A DNA stretch of 64,000 nt from Bradyrhizobium sp. Ai1a-2 (GTDB lineage Bacteria; Pseudomonadota; Alphaproteobacteria; Rhizobiales; Xanthobacteraceae), in contig NZ_AUEZ01000027.1 in the NCBI RefSeq assembly GCF_000426245.1, forward strand, positions 37,116-101,115. The letters are read 5' to 3'. The first letter of the stretch is position 1, and every line of letters begins with the position of its first letter. This document shows positions 43,667 to 51,552 of the stretch, in pieces. Below the pieces are notes generated by a model. That model saw only the letters and a program-made list of their open reading frames with translations. It did no database searches and had not been told where the DNA came from. A program made the position numbers and the translations under genes.

Positions 43667-44490
43667 ACGGTACGTTTCTTGTCGTGCGGCAGCTCGAACA
43701 GGATGTCACCGAATATCACAAGTTCCTTGACGCAGCCGAGCAACAGCTGATCAGCAGCAGGCGCGAGCCGACAAACATCTCCGCAACGCTTCGCGAGTGG
43801 ATCGCCGCAAAAATGGTGGGCCGGTGGCCCGATGGGACGTCCCTGGTACGCTATCCGGACGGTCCCGGAACGACGGCAGGCGCCTCGCGGTCCAGAGGGC
43901 GAGGTGGGCGGGCGGATAACGACTTCAGCTTTCGTATCGAAGATCCGAGCGGGCTGCGATGTCCGCTCGGCGCTCACATACGCCGCGCCAATCCGCGCGA
44001 CAGCTTTGTCGAAAAGGAGCCTGAGGGAGCCACAACGGAGCAAGTCCAGCAACAATTTGCCGAGCAGATCAACGAGCAGCTAAGAATCGTAAATCGCCAT
44101 CGCATTCTCCGCGTGGGACGCCCGTATGAGGAGCAAGGCGCGCTGGACAAGCCCGGGCTTGTATTCATGTGTCTGAATGCTGACATCGAACGCCAGTTCG
44201 AATTCATCCAGCAGAGCTGGGTGCTGGGGCCGAGCTTCCACGGTCTTCAGAATGAGATCGATCCCCTGGTCGGGAATCGACAAGGGTCGGAGATTTTTTC
44301 GATCCCCACGCCGGACGGCCCCATGTGGATCAAAGACATCCAGGACTTCGTCAGGGTCCGCGGGGGCGGCTATTTCTTCCTGCCTGGCAAGCGAACCCTT
44401 CGGTTTCTTGCCAACCTGCAAGAGCCTGGAGAAACAGCACGTGGCGATGGCGCTGCCCCGGAGAGGCTCCCTCAAACTGTCGGCTCCTGA
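43663..44490 (+). pseudogene. DyP-type peroxidase, C-terminal heme-binding half in a shifted frame
   Basis: 275 codons from the ATG at 43663. It starts in the middle of a conserved DyP block (MNGTFLVVRQLEQDV), and the same frame upstream reads LLRQRPDFSEPSATDRHDLG back to about 43597, as expected for a continuous protein. The proximal heme ligand is H105 in CPLGAHIRRANPRD, and NRHRILRVGRPY follows. The start overlaps the stop of the first part as ATGA, but this Met is internal in the family, so I read the arrangement as one gene broken by a one- or two-base indel near 43595-43605, not two coupled genes. It could also be a sequencing error; the joined product would be about 1020 residues. Confidence 0.8.
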
Positions 44491-44622
44491 AACTGGAGCA
44501 AAGATCGTCCCGGCCTTGCGCGCGCCTCGGCGCAGCCAGGGAGCCGGACCTATAACCACTCCTGCACACTGCTTGAGCGCTGATGCTCCAGCTTCGCGCA
44601 ACATGACCGCCTATGGTTATGA

Positions 44623-44642
44623 GTTCCCGCTTTCGCGGGAAC
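44623..44642. terminator. Small perfect hairpin GTTCCCGC-TTTC-GCGGGAAC
   Basis: An 8-bp perfect stem with a 4-base loop, 133 bases after the DyP gene and 83 before the SulP gene. It resembles the common CATTCCCGCGAAAGCGGGAA box and may terminate the P450-DyP transcript. Confidence 0.5.
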
Positions 44643-44724
44643 GACGAATGCACGCATTGACACAAAAATCCTGTTGTAGCGCCGTGCTGCGCTCGTCTAC
44701 CACTGCGGTGGCTGTTGAGGGCAA

Positions 44725-46932
44725 ATGCACGGCGTGGTTCATCGATCCATCAATCTCGGTCCGCGGCTTGGTCGCGCGTTCAGCGACGTTCTTGGCGGCG
44801 GCGCGGCCAGCGTGCTCTCGATCACCTTCGGCCTGTCCTATGCGCTTCTGATCTTCGCGGGGCCGCTGTCGCCGTATCTCGCCTACGGCGTCGCCGCCAC
44901 CTTCATCTCATCCGCGGTGCTGGCGCTGGTGATCGCGCTCGGCAGTTCGCTGCCATTTGCGATCGCGGGTCCGGAGAGTTCCACGGCGGCGATGACCGCG
45001 ATCCTCGCCTCCGCGCTGGTGGAGCGCGTGGCGGCCGCCGATCCGGCCGCGCCGATGCTGGCGCCGGTCCTGATCACGCTCGGGCTTGCCACCATCGTCA
45101 CCGGCATCGTGCTGTGCGGCTTCGGCGCGACGCGGATGGGCCGCGCCATCCGCTACGTGCCCTATCCCGTCGTCGGCGGCTTTCTCGGCGCCACCGGCTG
45201 CCTGCTCGTGCTCGGCGCCATCAGAGTCATCACCAGCCTGGAACTCCGGTTTACGACGCTGGCTCACTTCGCGAACGTCATCACCATCGCAGAACTGTCG
45301 GCCGCCTGCGCCATGGCGCTGATCCTGTACCTGACCTGGCACCGCTCGCGCAGCCCGTTCGGGCTGCCGGTGATCCTGATCGGTGGCGTGCTCGTCGGCC
45401 ATCTCGCATTCTGGATCATCGGCCTCACGCCCGCCGAGGCGCAGGCCGCGGGCTGGACCTTTCAGCCGCCGCCCCCGACCAGGTTCATGCTGCCCTGGAG
45501 CACGCAGAATTTCGCAAATTATCCCTGGTATGCCGTACCGGACCTGCTCGGCAACCTCGTCGCCGTCGTGTTCGTCACGGCAACCAGCACCCTCTTCAAC
45601 ACCACCGGCATCGAGGTCGCCGCGCATCGCGAGGCCAACCTGGAACGCGAGCTCAATATCACGGGCCTCGCCAATATCCTGACCGGCGCCCTGGCCGGCT
45701 ACGCCGGCTGTATCTCCACCACCCGTTCGCTGCTCAATCTGAACAGCGGCGCCACCGGCCGCCTTTCCGGCATCACGGTTGCGCTCGTCTCGCTCCTGAT
45801 GCTCGCGGTCGCGCCGGAATTGCTGGGCTATATGCCGAAATTCGTGCTCGGCGGCCTGTTGATCTATCTCGGCGCCGACCAGCTTCACAAATGGATCGTC
45901 GAGTCGCGGCGGCGGCTGTCGAAGACCGAATATGTCTCGCTGCTCGCGATCATCCTCATCATCCTGCAATGGGGCTTTGTCGCGGGGGTCTTGATCGGCG
46001 TCGTGATCGGCTGCGCCACCTTTGCCTTCAGCGCCGCTCGGATCGAATCGATCAAATATGGCTTTGACGGCACCGAATATCGCAGCTCGCTGGACCGCTC
46101 GCGCGACGACCTGGAACTGCTGGCGGATCATGGCAGCGAGATCCAGGGCCTGAACCTGCAGAGCTATTTGTTCTTCGGCTCGGCCAACCGGCTCTACCAG
46201 CACGTCAAGGCGCTGCTCGCCCGCCATCCGGAATGCCGCTATCTGGTGTTCGACTTCAAGCTCGTCACCGGCATCGATTCATCGGCGGCTTACAGCTTTG
46301 CGCAGATCAAGCGCAGCGCCGACGAGCGCGGCGTCAAGCTGCTGCTGGTGCATCTGGCCCCTGGCGCCGAAAAGACGTTGCGCTCGAGCGGTTTCATTTC
46401 CGGCGAGGTCAGGATCGAGCCGGAGCTCGATCATGCGCTGGAATGGTGCGAGAACGAGATCATCGCCGAGCACCGTGGGCTGGAGCAGGAGGAAGCGAGC
46501 CTGCGCGACTGGTTCGCCGGGATGCTCGGCTCCGAGCGGGAAGCGGGCGCGCTGATGCGTTACTGCGAGCGTGTCGAGGTCGATGCCGGAGAGACCATCG
46601 TCCGCGTCGGCGACGCCGCCGATTCCATGCACTTCATTCTGGACGGGCGCGTCGGCGTGATGGTCGCGGCCGACGATGGCCGCCCGACCCGGGTGCGCAG
46701 CCTCGGCCGCTACACCACGGTCGGCGAGATGGGCCTGGTCTCGCAAACGCGGCGCAGCGCCACCATCCAGGCCGAGGTTGCGAGCGTGCTCTACGTCCTG
46801 AACACGCATCAGTTCGAAGCGCTCAGGGACGCCGACCCCGCGCTCAGCCACAAGCTCCTGACCTATTTCGTCTCGATCATGGCCGAGCGGTTGAGTTTCG
46901 CCAACCGCACGATTGCGGTGCTGCGGCGCTAG
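44725..46932 (+). CDS. SulP-family anion transporter with STAS and cyclic-nucleotide-binding domains
   Basis: 735 residues. A SulP membrane core of about 12-14 segments occupies residues 1-440, with AIAGPESSTAAMTAILAS and VPYPVVGGFLGATGCLLVLGA. A STAS domain spans about 460-570 (YLVFDFKLVTGIDSSAAYSFAQIKRSADERGVKLLLVHL). A Crp-type cyclic-nucleotide-binding fold spans about 600-725 (GETIVRVGDAADSMHFILDGRVGVMV, YTTVGEMGLVSQTRRSATIQAEVASVLYVL). The phosphate-binding cassette here reads GEMGLVSQTRRSAT, with Arg in place. SulP proteins carry sulfate, bicarbonate or dicarboxylates. Direct cAMP/cGMP control of uptake is the natural reading. Confidence 0.92.
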   Translation: MHGVVHRSINLGPRLGRAFSDVLGGGAASVLSITFGLSYALLIFAGPLSPYLAYGVAATFISSAVLALVIALGSSLPFAIAGPESSTAAMTAILASALVERVAAADPAAPMLAPVLITLGLATIVTGIVLCGFGATRMGRAIRYVPYPVVGGFLGATGCLLVLGAIRVITSLELRFTTLAHFANVITIAELSAACAMALILYLTWHRSRSPFGLPVILIGGVLVGHLAFWIIGLTPAEAQAAGWTFQPPPPTRFMLPWSTQNFANYPWYAVPDLLGNLVAVVFVTATSTLFNTTGIEVAAHREANLERELNITGLANILTGALAGYAGCISTTRSLLNLNSGATGRLSGITVALVSLLMLAVAPELLGYMPKFVLGGLLIYLGADQLHKWIVESRRRLSKTEYVSLLAIILIILQWGFVAGVLIGVVIGCATFAFSAARIESIKYGFDGTEYRSSLDRSRDDLELLADHGSEIQGLNLQSYLFFGSANRLYQHVKALLARHPECRYLVFDFKLVTGIDSSAAYSFAQIKRSADERGVKLLLVHLAPGAEKTLRSSGFISGEVRIEPELDHALEWCENEIIAEHRGLEQEEASLRDWFAGMLGSEREAGALMRYCERVEVDAGETIVRVGDAADSMHFILDGRVGVMVAADDGRPTRVRSLGRYTTVGEMGLVSQTRRSATIQAEVASVLYVLNTHQFEALRDADPALSHKLLTYFVSIMAERLSFANRTIAVLRR

Positions 46933-47094
46933 ACAGCCAGGGCGCTACGATCCCGCAGGTGGGCTGCAACGAAGTTTTGATTACGCCAGCGGCCCGGCGG
47001 CGTCCCCTCACGCATACTTTGATGGACAATGCCGGCACAGGCCGTCTGATGCGCCGAGACAATCAACTCCCGGCACCCTGCTCCAGGAACCTGA

Positions 47095-47976
47095 ATGCGC
47101 GCGAAACTCAACGGCACCGAGATCTATTTTGATGTGGACGGCACAGGCCTTCGCACAACAGAAAGGCCTTTCACGGAAAAGCCCGTGATCGTCGCACTTC
47201 ACGGCGGGCTCGGTTTCGATCACGGCTACCTCCGGCACGGCCTCGGACCGCTGCGCGACCATGCTCAGGTGATCTTCGTCGATCTGCGCGGCCAGGGGCG
47301 TTCGGGGCGCCCGGATCTCGCCTCGTGCACGCTCGAACAGATGGCCGACGACGTGGCCGCTCTATGCGATTCGCTCGGTATCGACAGCGCCTTCATCTTC
47401 GGTCATTCCGCCGGCGGCTTCGTCGCCCTGCATGCGGCGTTGCGCCATCCGTCACTCGTTGCAGGCCTGATTCTGTGCGGCTCGTCGCCGGCCATGCGGT
47501 CGTTGCCCGACGATGAAGGCGACCCTGCGCCCAAGCTGGACGCTCGCGCGACCCCGGACGAGCTGGCGATCGCGGCGCGCATCTTCAGCGGCGACATCAC
47601 GCTCGAAAACGTCACCGCATTCATCGACCGGATTGGACCGTACCATTTCGCGCCAATGCACATGCACCTGTCAGATCAGGTGCTCAAGGCGTCGAGCTTC
47701 ACGATCGAAATGATGCAGCATTTCATGAGCACGATCGCGCCGTCCTACGACCTGCGTGCTTCGCTCGCGCAAATCAAGGCGCCGACGCTCGTGATGGTCG
47801 GCCGTTACGACTGGGTCTGCCCGCCGCGCGCAAGCCGCGCGATTGCGCGCGGCATACCCGGTGCGCAGCTTGTCGAGTTCGACGATGCGGGGCACTGCGT
47901 CTTCTCGGAACAACCTGCACAGTTTCTCGAGGCGGTGACGCACTTTCTCGCAGCCCACGGCTCGGCTCATCGATAA
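47095..47976 (+). CDS. Alpha/beta-hydrolase (proline iminopeptidase-like)
   Basis: 293 residues with CAGGAACCTGA upstream. The fold is complete: VIVALHGGLGFDHGYL (oxyanion hole), FVDLRGQGRSGRPD, nucleophile Ser in FIFGHSAGGFVALHAAL, acid in MVGRYDWVCPPRAS, and His in FDDAGHCVFSEQP. There is no signal peptide, so it is cytoplasmic. The cap region is short. Substrate not predictable: esters, peptides or C-C bonds are all possible in this family. It is probably independent of the SulP gene, with a 160-bp gap in which I see nothing. Confidence 0.9.
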   Translation: MRAKLNGTEIYFDVDGTGLRTTERPFTEKPVIVALHGGLGFDHGYLRHGLGPLRDHAQVIFVDLRGQGRSGRPDLASCTLEQMADDVAALCDSLGIDSAFIFGHSAGGFVALHAALRHPSLVAGLILCGSSPAMRSLPDDEGDPAPKLDARATPDELAIAARIFSGDITLENVTAFIDRIGPYHFAPMHMHLSDQVLKASSFTIEMMQHFMSTIAPSYDLRASLAQIKAPTLVMVGRYDWVCPPRASRAIARGIPGAQLVEFDDAGHCVFSEQPAQFLEAVTHFLAAHGSAHR

Positions 47977-48054
47977 GCACGCTGCACATCATCGGCAGAG
48001 CCGTAGGGTGGTCGCCTGATATCGCCGCCTGCGGAATCAAGATCGCGAGGGTGA

Positions 48055-48666
48055 ATGGCTCCTGAAATGCTCGAAGTCCCGGTCTGCCGCCGCCTGGAAC
48101 GGCGTGTCCGCGACCTGGTGGAGGCTGACCAACAGTCGGTTGCGCACCGGATGGATCACTTGAACCGCGTGGCGCGCAACGCAAAGGCAATCCTGGAGTT
48201 CTACCCCGAGGCGGATGCCGAAATACTCTATCTCGCAGTGCTCCTGCATGATGTCGATCAACCGTTCAACGACAAGGCAAATCATGTCGCGCGGAGTGCC
48301 GCGCTGGCCGAGCGGCTCCTGACCGAGATTGCCTACCCGCCGGCTCGAATTGCGCGCGTATTGGATGTGATCCGCGAGCACTCGACCGAGCATATCGGCA
48401 CGGTCCAGCCTTCCACCATCGAAGCCAAGATCCTGTTCGACGCCGACAAGCTGGATGGGCTCGGAGCGTTTGGCATCCTGCGGGTGTTCGCCCTGTCACG
48501 GCAGGTGGGAAGGTCACTGCCAGACACAATCCGCTGGTATCGAAGCAAGATCGCGGTTGCCACGCCGAACGTCCAGACCCCGGAAGGGAAGGCAATGATG
48601 GAAAATAGGCTGCCGCTGGTGGAGGCCTTCCTGTCCGACCTGGAATCGGAGCTCGAAGCGGGCTGA
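48055..48666 (+). CDS. HD-domain phosphohydrolase
   Basis: 203 residues with GAGGGTGA upstream. HD-type metal ligands are visible as HRMDHLNRVARNA (first His), LAVLLHDVDQP (HD pair at 65-66) and ILFDADKLDGLGAFGILRVF (distal Asp). DKLDGLGAFGI resembles YedJ-type HD phosphohydrolases, so a nucleotide or phosphoester substrate in the cytoplasm is likely. It is 78 bases after the hydrolase gene and may be cotranscribed with it. Confidence 0.88.
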   Translation: MAPEMLEVPVCRRLERRVRDLVEADQQSVAHRMDHLNRVARNAKAILEFYPEADAEILYLAVLLHDVDQPFNDKANHVARSAALAERLLTEIAYPPARIARVLDVIREHSTEHIGTVQPSTIEAKILFDADKLDGLGAFGILRVFALSRQVGRSLPDTIRWYRSKIAVATPNVQTPEGKAMMENRLPLVEAFLSDLESELEAG

Positions 48667-48726
48667 TCAATTCAAGTGAGGCTTCCGCTCTCGTCCGGTG
48701 GACACCGTTACCTCAGATATTGGAAA

Positions 48727-48745
48727 TTAATCACTTGTTAACCAT
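48727..48745 (+). promoter_or_regulatory. CtrA binding site (TTAA-N7-TTAACCAT)
   Basis: TTAA (48727-48730), seven bases, then TTAACCAT (48738-48745) matches the full CtrA consensus TTAA-N7-TTAA including the extended TTAACCAT half known from Caulobacter. It lies 153 bases upstream of the coiled-coil gene in a locally AT-rich patch. The rest of the 232-bp gap shows nothing further. Confidence 0.65.
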
Positions 48746-48898
48746 ACGGTCGCCTAATGCGAAATGATTTGGAGGGAATTTGGATCCACCGCCCCCGGGC
48801 GACGCGAGCGAAGTCGGTGCCTTTGTAGGCCGATCTTACTGTTCGTTCGTTTGCCTGGCTGACGGTTCGCGCTACGGCTGTCTTACGCGGAGCAAAAA

Positions 48899-49447
48899 AT
48901 GTCCGGAGAGAACGATCTAGTGGACACTCTCAGCCGCGATCTCGATCGCGCACGCGGAAAACGCGACGCACTTGCATCCGATGTCACGACACTGACGGCT
49001 CAGATCGCCGAAATCGAGGCCCGGCTTTCCGAGGAAAGAGAACGGCGCGAACGCAATCACGTTCTGGGCGAAATCGAAGCGATAAAAAAGCGAATCGCAC
49101 AAACTGGCAAAGCGTTTACACCTGTCGTCAGTGAGCTGTGCGAGGCGACCGAACTGGCGGCGGCAGTCGTACCCGAAGCTCGCGAGCTTAACAATTTTCT
49201 ATCTTCCGTCGCGAGCGAAGTCGAAGCCGTGATCGATCCCTTATTGCGCGAACTGGACCGACGCGCGGATGCAGTGCGAGCCGGCCACGCAGCACTGGAT
49301 CTCCCGCGCCTGGCCAATGGGGCGCCGAGCGAGCTGCCGAAAGACCATAATGATCGCCTGCTTGGCTTGCTCCGTCTTCCAGCATGGCTGGCGCGCAGCA
49401 AGGAGATTGGAAAAGAAGCGGAGAACCCGGACAGCACGGCAGCGTAG
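48899..49447 (+). CDS. Coiled-coil protein of unknown function, probably CtrA-controlled
   Basis: 182 residues with a GGAG ribosome site. I do not recognise a family. Residues 5-75 are a strongly charged heptad-like helix (DTLSRDLDRARGKRDALASDVTTLTAQIAEIEARLSEERERRERN), followed by a helical stretch (FLSSVASEVEAVIDPLLRELDRRADAVRAG) and a polar tail. There is no signal peptide or membrane segment. A CtrA consensus box precedes it, and it converges on an ftsZ paralogue that has its own CtrA box. A cell-cycle or division scaffold role is inference from this context. Confidence 0.75.
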   Translation: MSGENDLVDTLSRDLDRARGKRDALASDVTTLTAQIAEIEARLSEERERRERNHVLGEIEAIKKRIAQTGKAFTPVVSELCEATELAAAVVPEARELNNFLSSVASEVEAVIDPLLRELDRRADAVRAGHAALDLPRLANGAPSELPKDHNDRLLGLLRLPAWLARSKEIGKEAENPDSTAA

Positions 49448-49540
49448 AACATCGGCGCGCTGCACACCCCAAAGAAGACCCTCGACGCTCGTGCGACGGA
49501 CTTTTTGCAATCGCGTCGCACCGCCTACTTCCGGCACCTG

Positions 49541-49721
49541 GAGCATGACGAGATTGGTCGAAATGTATCCACGACGGAAGCTGCACTCCCGTTCCCGCTT
49601 GCGGGAGAAGGTTGGGTTGAGGGTGCCTCCGCGATGGGACTTGCCGTGAGGAGAGAGCCCTCACCCGGCGCCAGGCGCCGACCTCTCCCGCAAGCGGGAG
49701 AGGTGAAACGGACCGGCCGCC
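49541..49721. repeat. R3 repeat, inverted copy of 39636-39813
   Basis: The reverse complement closely matches the element at 39636-39813 over about 170 bases (TGCAGCTTCCGTCGTGGATA ... CACCTCTCCCGCTTGCGGG on the other strand). It fills most of the gap between the convergent coiled-coil and ftsZ genes. Inner hairpins such as CTCTCCCGCAAGCGGGAGAG may serve as a two-way terminator. Confidence 0.8.
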
Positions 49722-49779
49722 GATTCAACCAGACAACATCGCGCTCTAGAGAAGAGCTGTTCTGGTTCCGACGAGGTCC

Positions 49780-51042
49780 TCAGGTGGCCTTGCGACGCAG
49801 GAAGGCCGGGATATCGAGAAGATTCTCCTCGATCAAATTCCGCTCGGCAGAGGAGCGGCCGTACGGATCGAGGCCTTGCGGAGCGGCATGGCGCGCATGT
49901 TCCGAAATCGGCGCTGCCGGTCGCCCTTCAGGGTGGCGGGTCGCCGGGCGGAGCGGCGGGCTGTCTGATTGAGGCGCCGGTGCACTGCGCTCGATCCCGT
50001 TGGCAACGCGACGGTTGTCGTTCCGCAGCCTGCCCGCGAGTTCGGTAAGCGCGCTTTGCGCCGGTTGGGTTCGTTGCGCCGGGCCAAGATTATCGATGCC
50101 GGTCGCCACCACGGAGACGCGGACGATGCCTTCCAGGCTTTCGTCGAAAGTGGCGCCGACGATGATGTTGGCGTCCGGGTCGGCCTGTTCGCGAATGCGA
50201 GTAGCAGCTTCGTCGACCTCGAACAACGTCAGGTCCCTGCCGCCAGAGATGGAGATGATGAGGCCACTGGCGCGCTTGATCGAGGGGTCCTCGATCAGTG
50301 GATTGGAAATCGCGGCCACAGCGGCGTTGAGCACGCGCTTTTCGCCGGAAGCCTCGCCCCTGCCCATCATGGCTTTGCCCTTCTCGCGCATGACCGAGAG
50401 AACGTCGGCAAAATCGAGATTGATCAGACCTTCCTTGACGATCAGGTCGCTGATGCATGCCACGCCTGAATAAAGCACTTGATCGGCCAGGACGAAGGCA
50501 TCGGCGAATGTCGTTCTCTCGCTGGCGACCCGGAACAGGTTCTGGTTTGGGATGATCAGCAGCGTGTCGACTGCCTTCAGCAGTTCGGCAATACCTGCTT
50601 CGGCAACGCGCATGCGGCGCTGACCCTCGAAGTGGAATGGCTTGGTGACGACGCCAATGGTGAGAATGCCAAGCTCGCGCGCGGTCCTGGCTATAACGGG
50701 CGCCGCCCCAGTGCCCGTACCACCGCCCATGCCGGCTGTAACAAACACCATGTGCGCGCCGGCCAACTGATCGCGGATTGCATCGATCGCCTCTTCGGCA
50801 GCCGCGCCGCCCACTTCAGGCTGCGCGCCGGCGCCAAGACCCTTGGTCACCTGGGTGCCCATCTGGACGAGGCGCTTGGCCCTCGACATGCTGAGCGCCT
50901 GCGCGTCGGTATTGGCAACGATGAAGTCGACGCCTCTCAGCCCGCTCGCGATCATGTTGTTGACGGCATTGCCGCCGGCGCCGCCGACCCCAAACACGAC
51001 GACGCGCGCCTTCATCTCCCTGATATCGATGGTGTCGGTCAT
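49780..51042 (-). CDS. ftsZ: FtsZ paralogue (tubulin-like GTPase)
   Basis: 420 residues from the ATG at 51042, which has GAGG upstream; a TTG eight codons earlier is less likely. The GTP-binding signature GGGTGTG is at 106-112, with GVGGAGGNAVNNM (17-30) and the T7 loop NLDFADV for hydrolysis. The conserved C-terminal peptide LDIPAFLRR that binds FtsA/ZipA-type partners is present. The linker is short (about 85 residues), unlike the ~250-residue linker of the main Bradyrhizobium FtsZ. No dcw genes surround it, so I take it for a second FtsZ. FtsZ polymers form the division ring. Upstream lies a perfect CtrA box. Confidence 0.92.
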   Translation of the reverse strand: MTDTIDIREMKARVVVFGVGGAGGNAVNNMIASGLRGVDFIVANTDAQALSMSRAKRLVQMGTQVTKGLGAGAQPEVGGAAAEEAIDAIRDQLAGAHMVFVTAGMGGGTGTGAAPVIARTARELGILTIGVVTKPFHFEGQRRMRVAEAGIAELLKAVDTLLIIPNQNLFRVASERTTFADAFVLADQVLYSGVACISDLIVKEGLINLDFADVLSVMREKGKAMMGRGEASGEKRVLNAAVAAISNPLIEDPSIKRASGLIISISGGRDLTLFEVDEAATRIREQADPDANIIVGATFDESLEGIVRVSVVATGIDNLGPAQRTQPAQSALTELAGRLRNDNRRVANGIERSAPAPQSDSPPLRPATRHPEGRPAAPISEHARHAAPQGLDPYGRSSAERNLIEENLLDIPAFLRRKAT

Positions 51043-51366
51043 TTTTGCCTCACGTTGCTCCGCCAAGTCGGGGAATGAGAGGGTGGTCAGCTATCTTCGA
51101 GTCCTGCGGTCTGTTTCCACTTTGGTCACGGCTGGATGTCCCAGTCGGTCTGCAGCCTATCCGTGGCGCCCACCGGGCCGCAGAGCCGCCGCGGCGTCGG
51201 GCGCCACCTGGCAAGCGAACGAACAGCCTCTGACGGGACTGTCAGGCGGGCACCTGGAACGGCATATGTCAGCGCCTCAACGGACATCGGCTGTTCTCCT
51301 AGAACGAACCGGGCGGTTAATCGGCTGATGATGACCGGGCGATGACCGAAGGCTAGGCTGCGTTGG

Positions 51367-51382
51367 TTAACAGAGTGTTAAC
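51367..51382. promoter_or_regulatory. CtrA binding site (TTAA-N7-TTAAC, palindromic)
   Basis: GTTAAC...GTTAAC geometry gives TTAA (51367-51370), seven bases, then TTAAC (51378-51382); the reverse strand matches the same consensus. It lies 325 bases upstream of the ftsZ start in its 510-bp upstream region, where I see no other gene. The distance is larger than usual for CtrA activation. Confidence 0.6.
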
Positions 51383-51412
51383 GGGCGCGTGTGATCCCAT
51401 AACGAACCTCAG

Positions 51413-51535
51413 CGTCGCAGGGTGGGCAAAGCGGCCTCGCGCACCGTCATCCAACTAGACGCAGGTGTAAGCGTGCCCACCATTGTGCCTCGAGTGCGTG
51501 GCGGACACGGCGTTTTCGCGCCCACCCTACGCGAC
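51413..51535. repeat. GTAGGGTGGGC-type palindrome (R4)
   Basis: It starts CGCAGGGTGGGCAAAGCGG and ends CGCGCCCACCCTACGCGAC, with degenerate middle. It lies just after the gabD stop and is the least well conserved of the R4 boxes in this window. Confidence 0.65.
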
Positions 51536-51552
51536 TTCGCTCCGACGAGAGA

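Noticed and set aside
43663..44490. Reading the ATGA overlap at 43663 as two translationally coupled peroxidase subunits
   Set aside because: The second frame is family-like before the ATG and the first frame loses similarity about 25 codons before its stop, which fits a frameshift in one gene.
44908..46227. A 439-codon minus-strand frame opposite the SulP gene
   Set aside because: Antisense of membrane segments, giving a polar repetitive composition; no start context.
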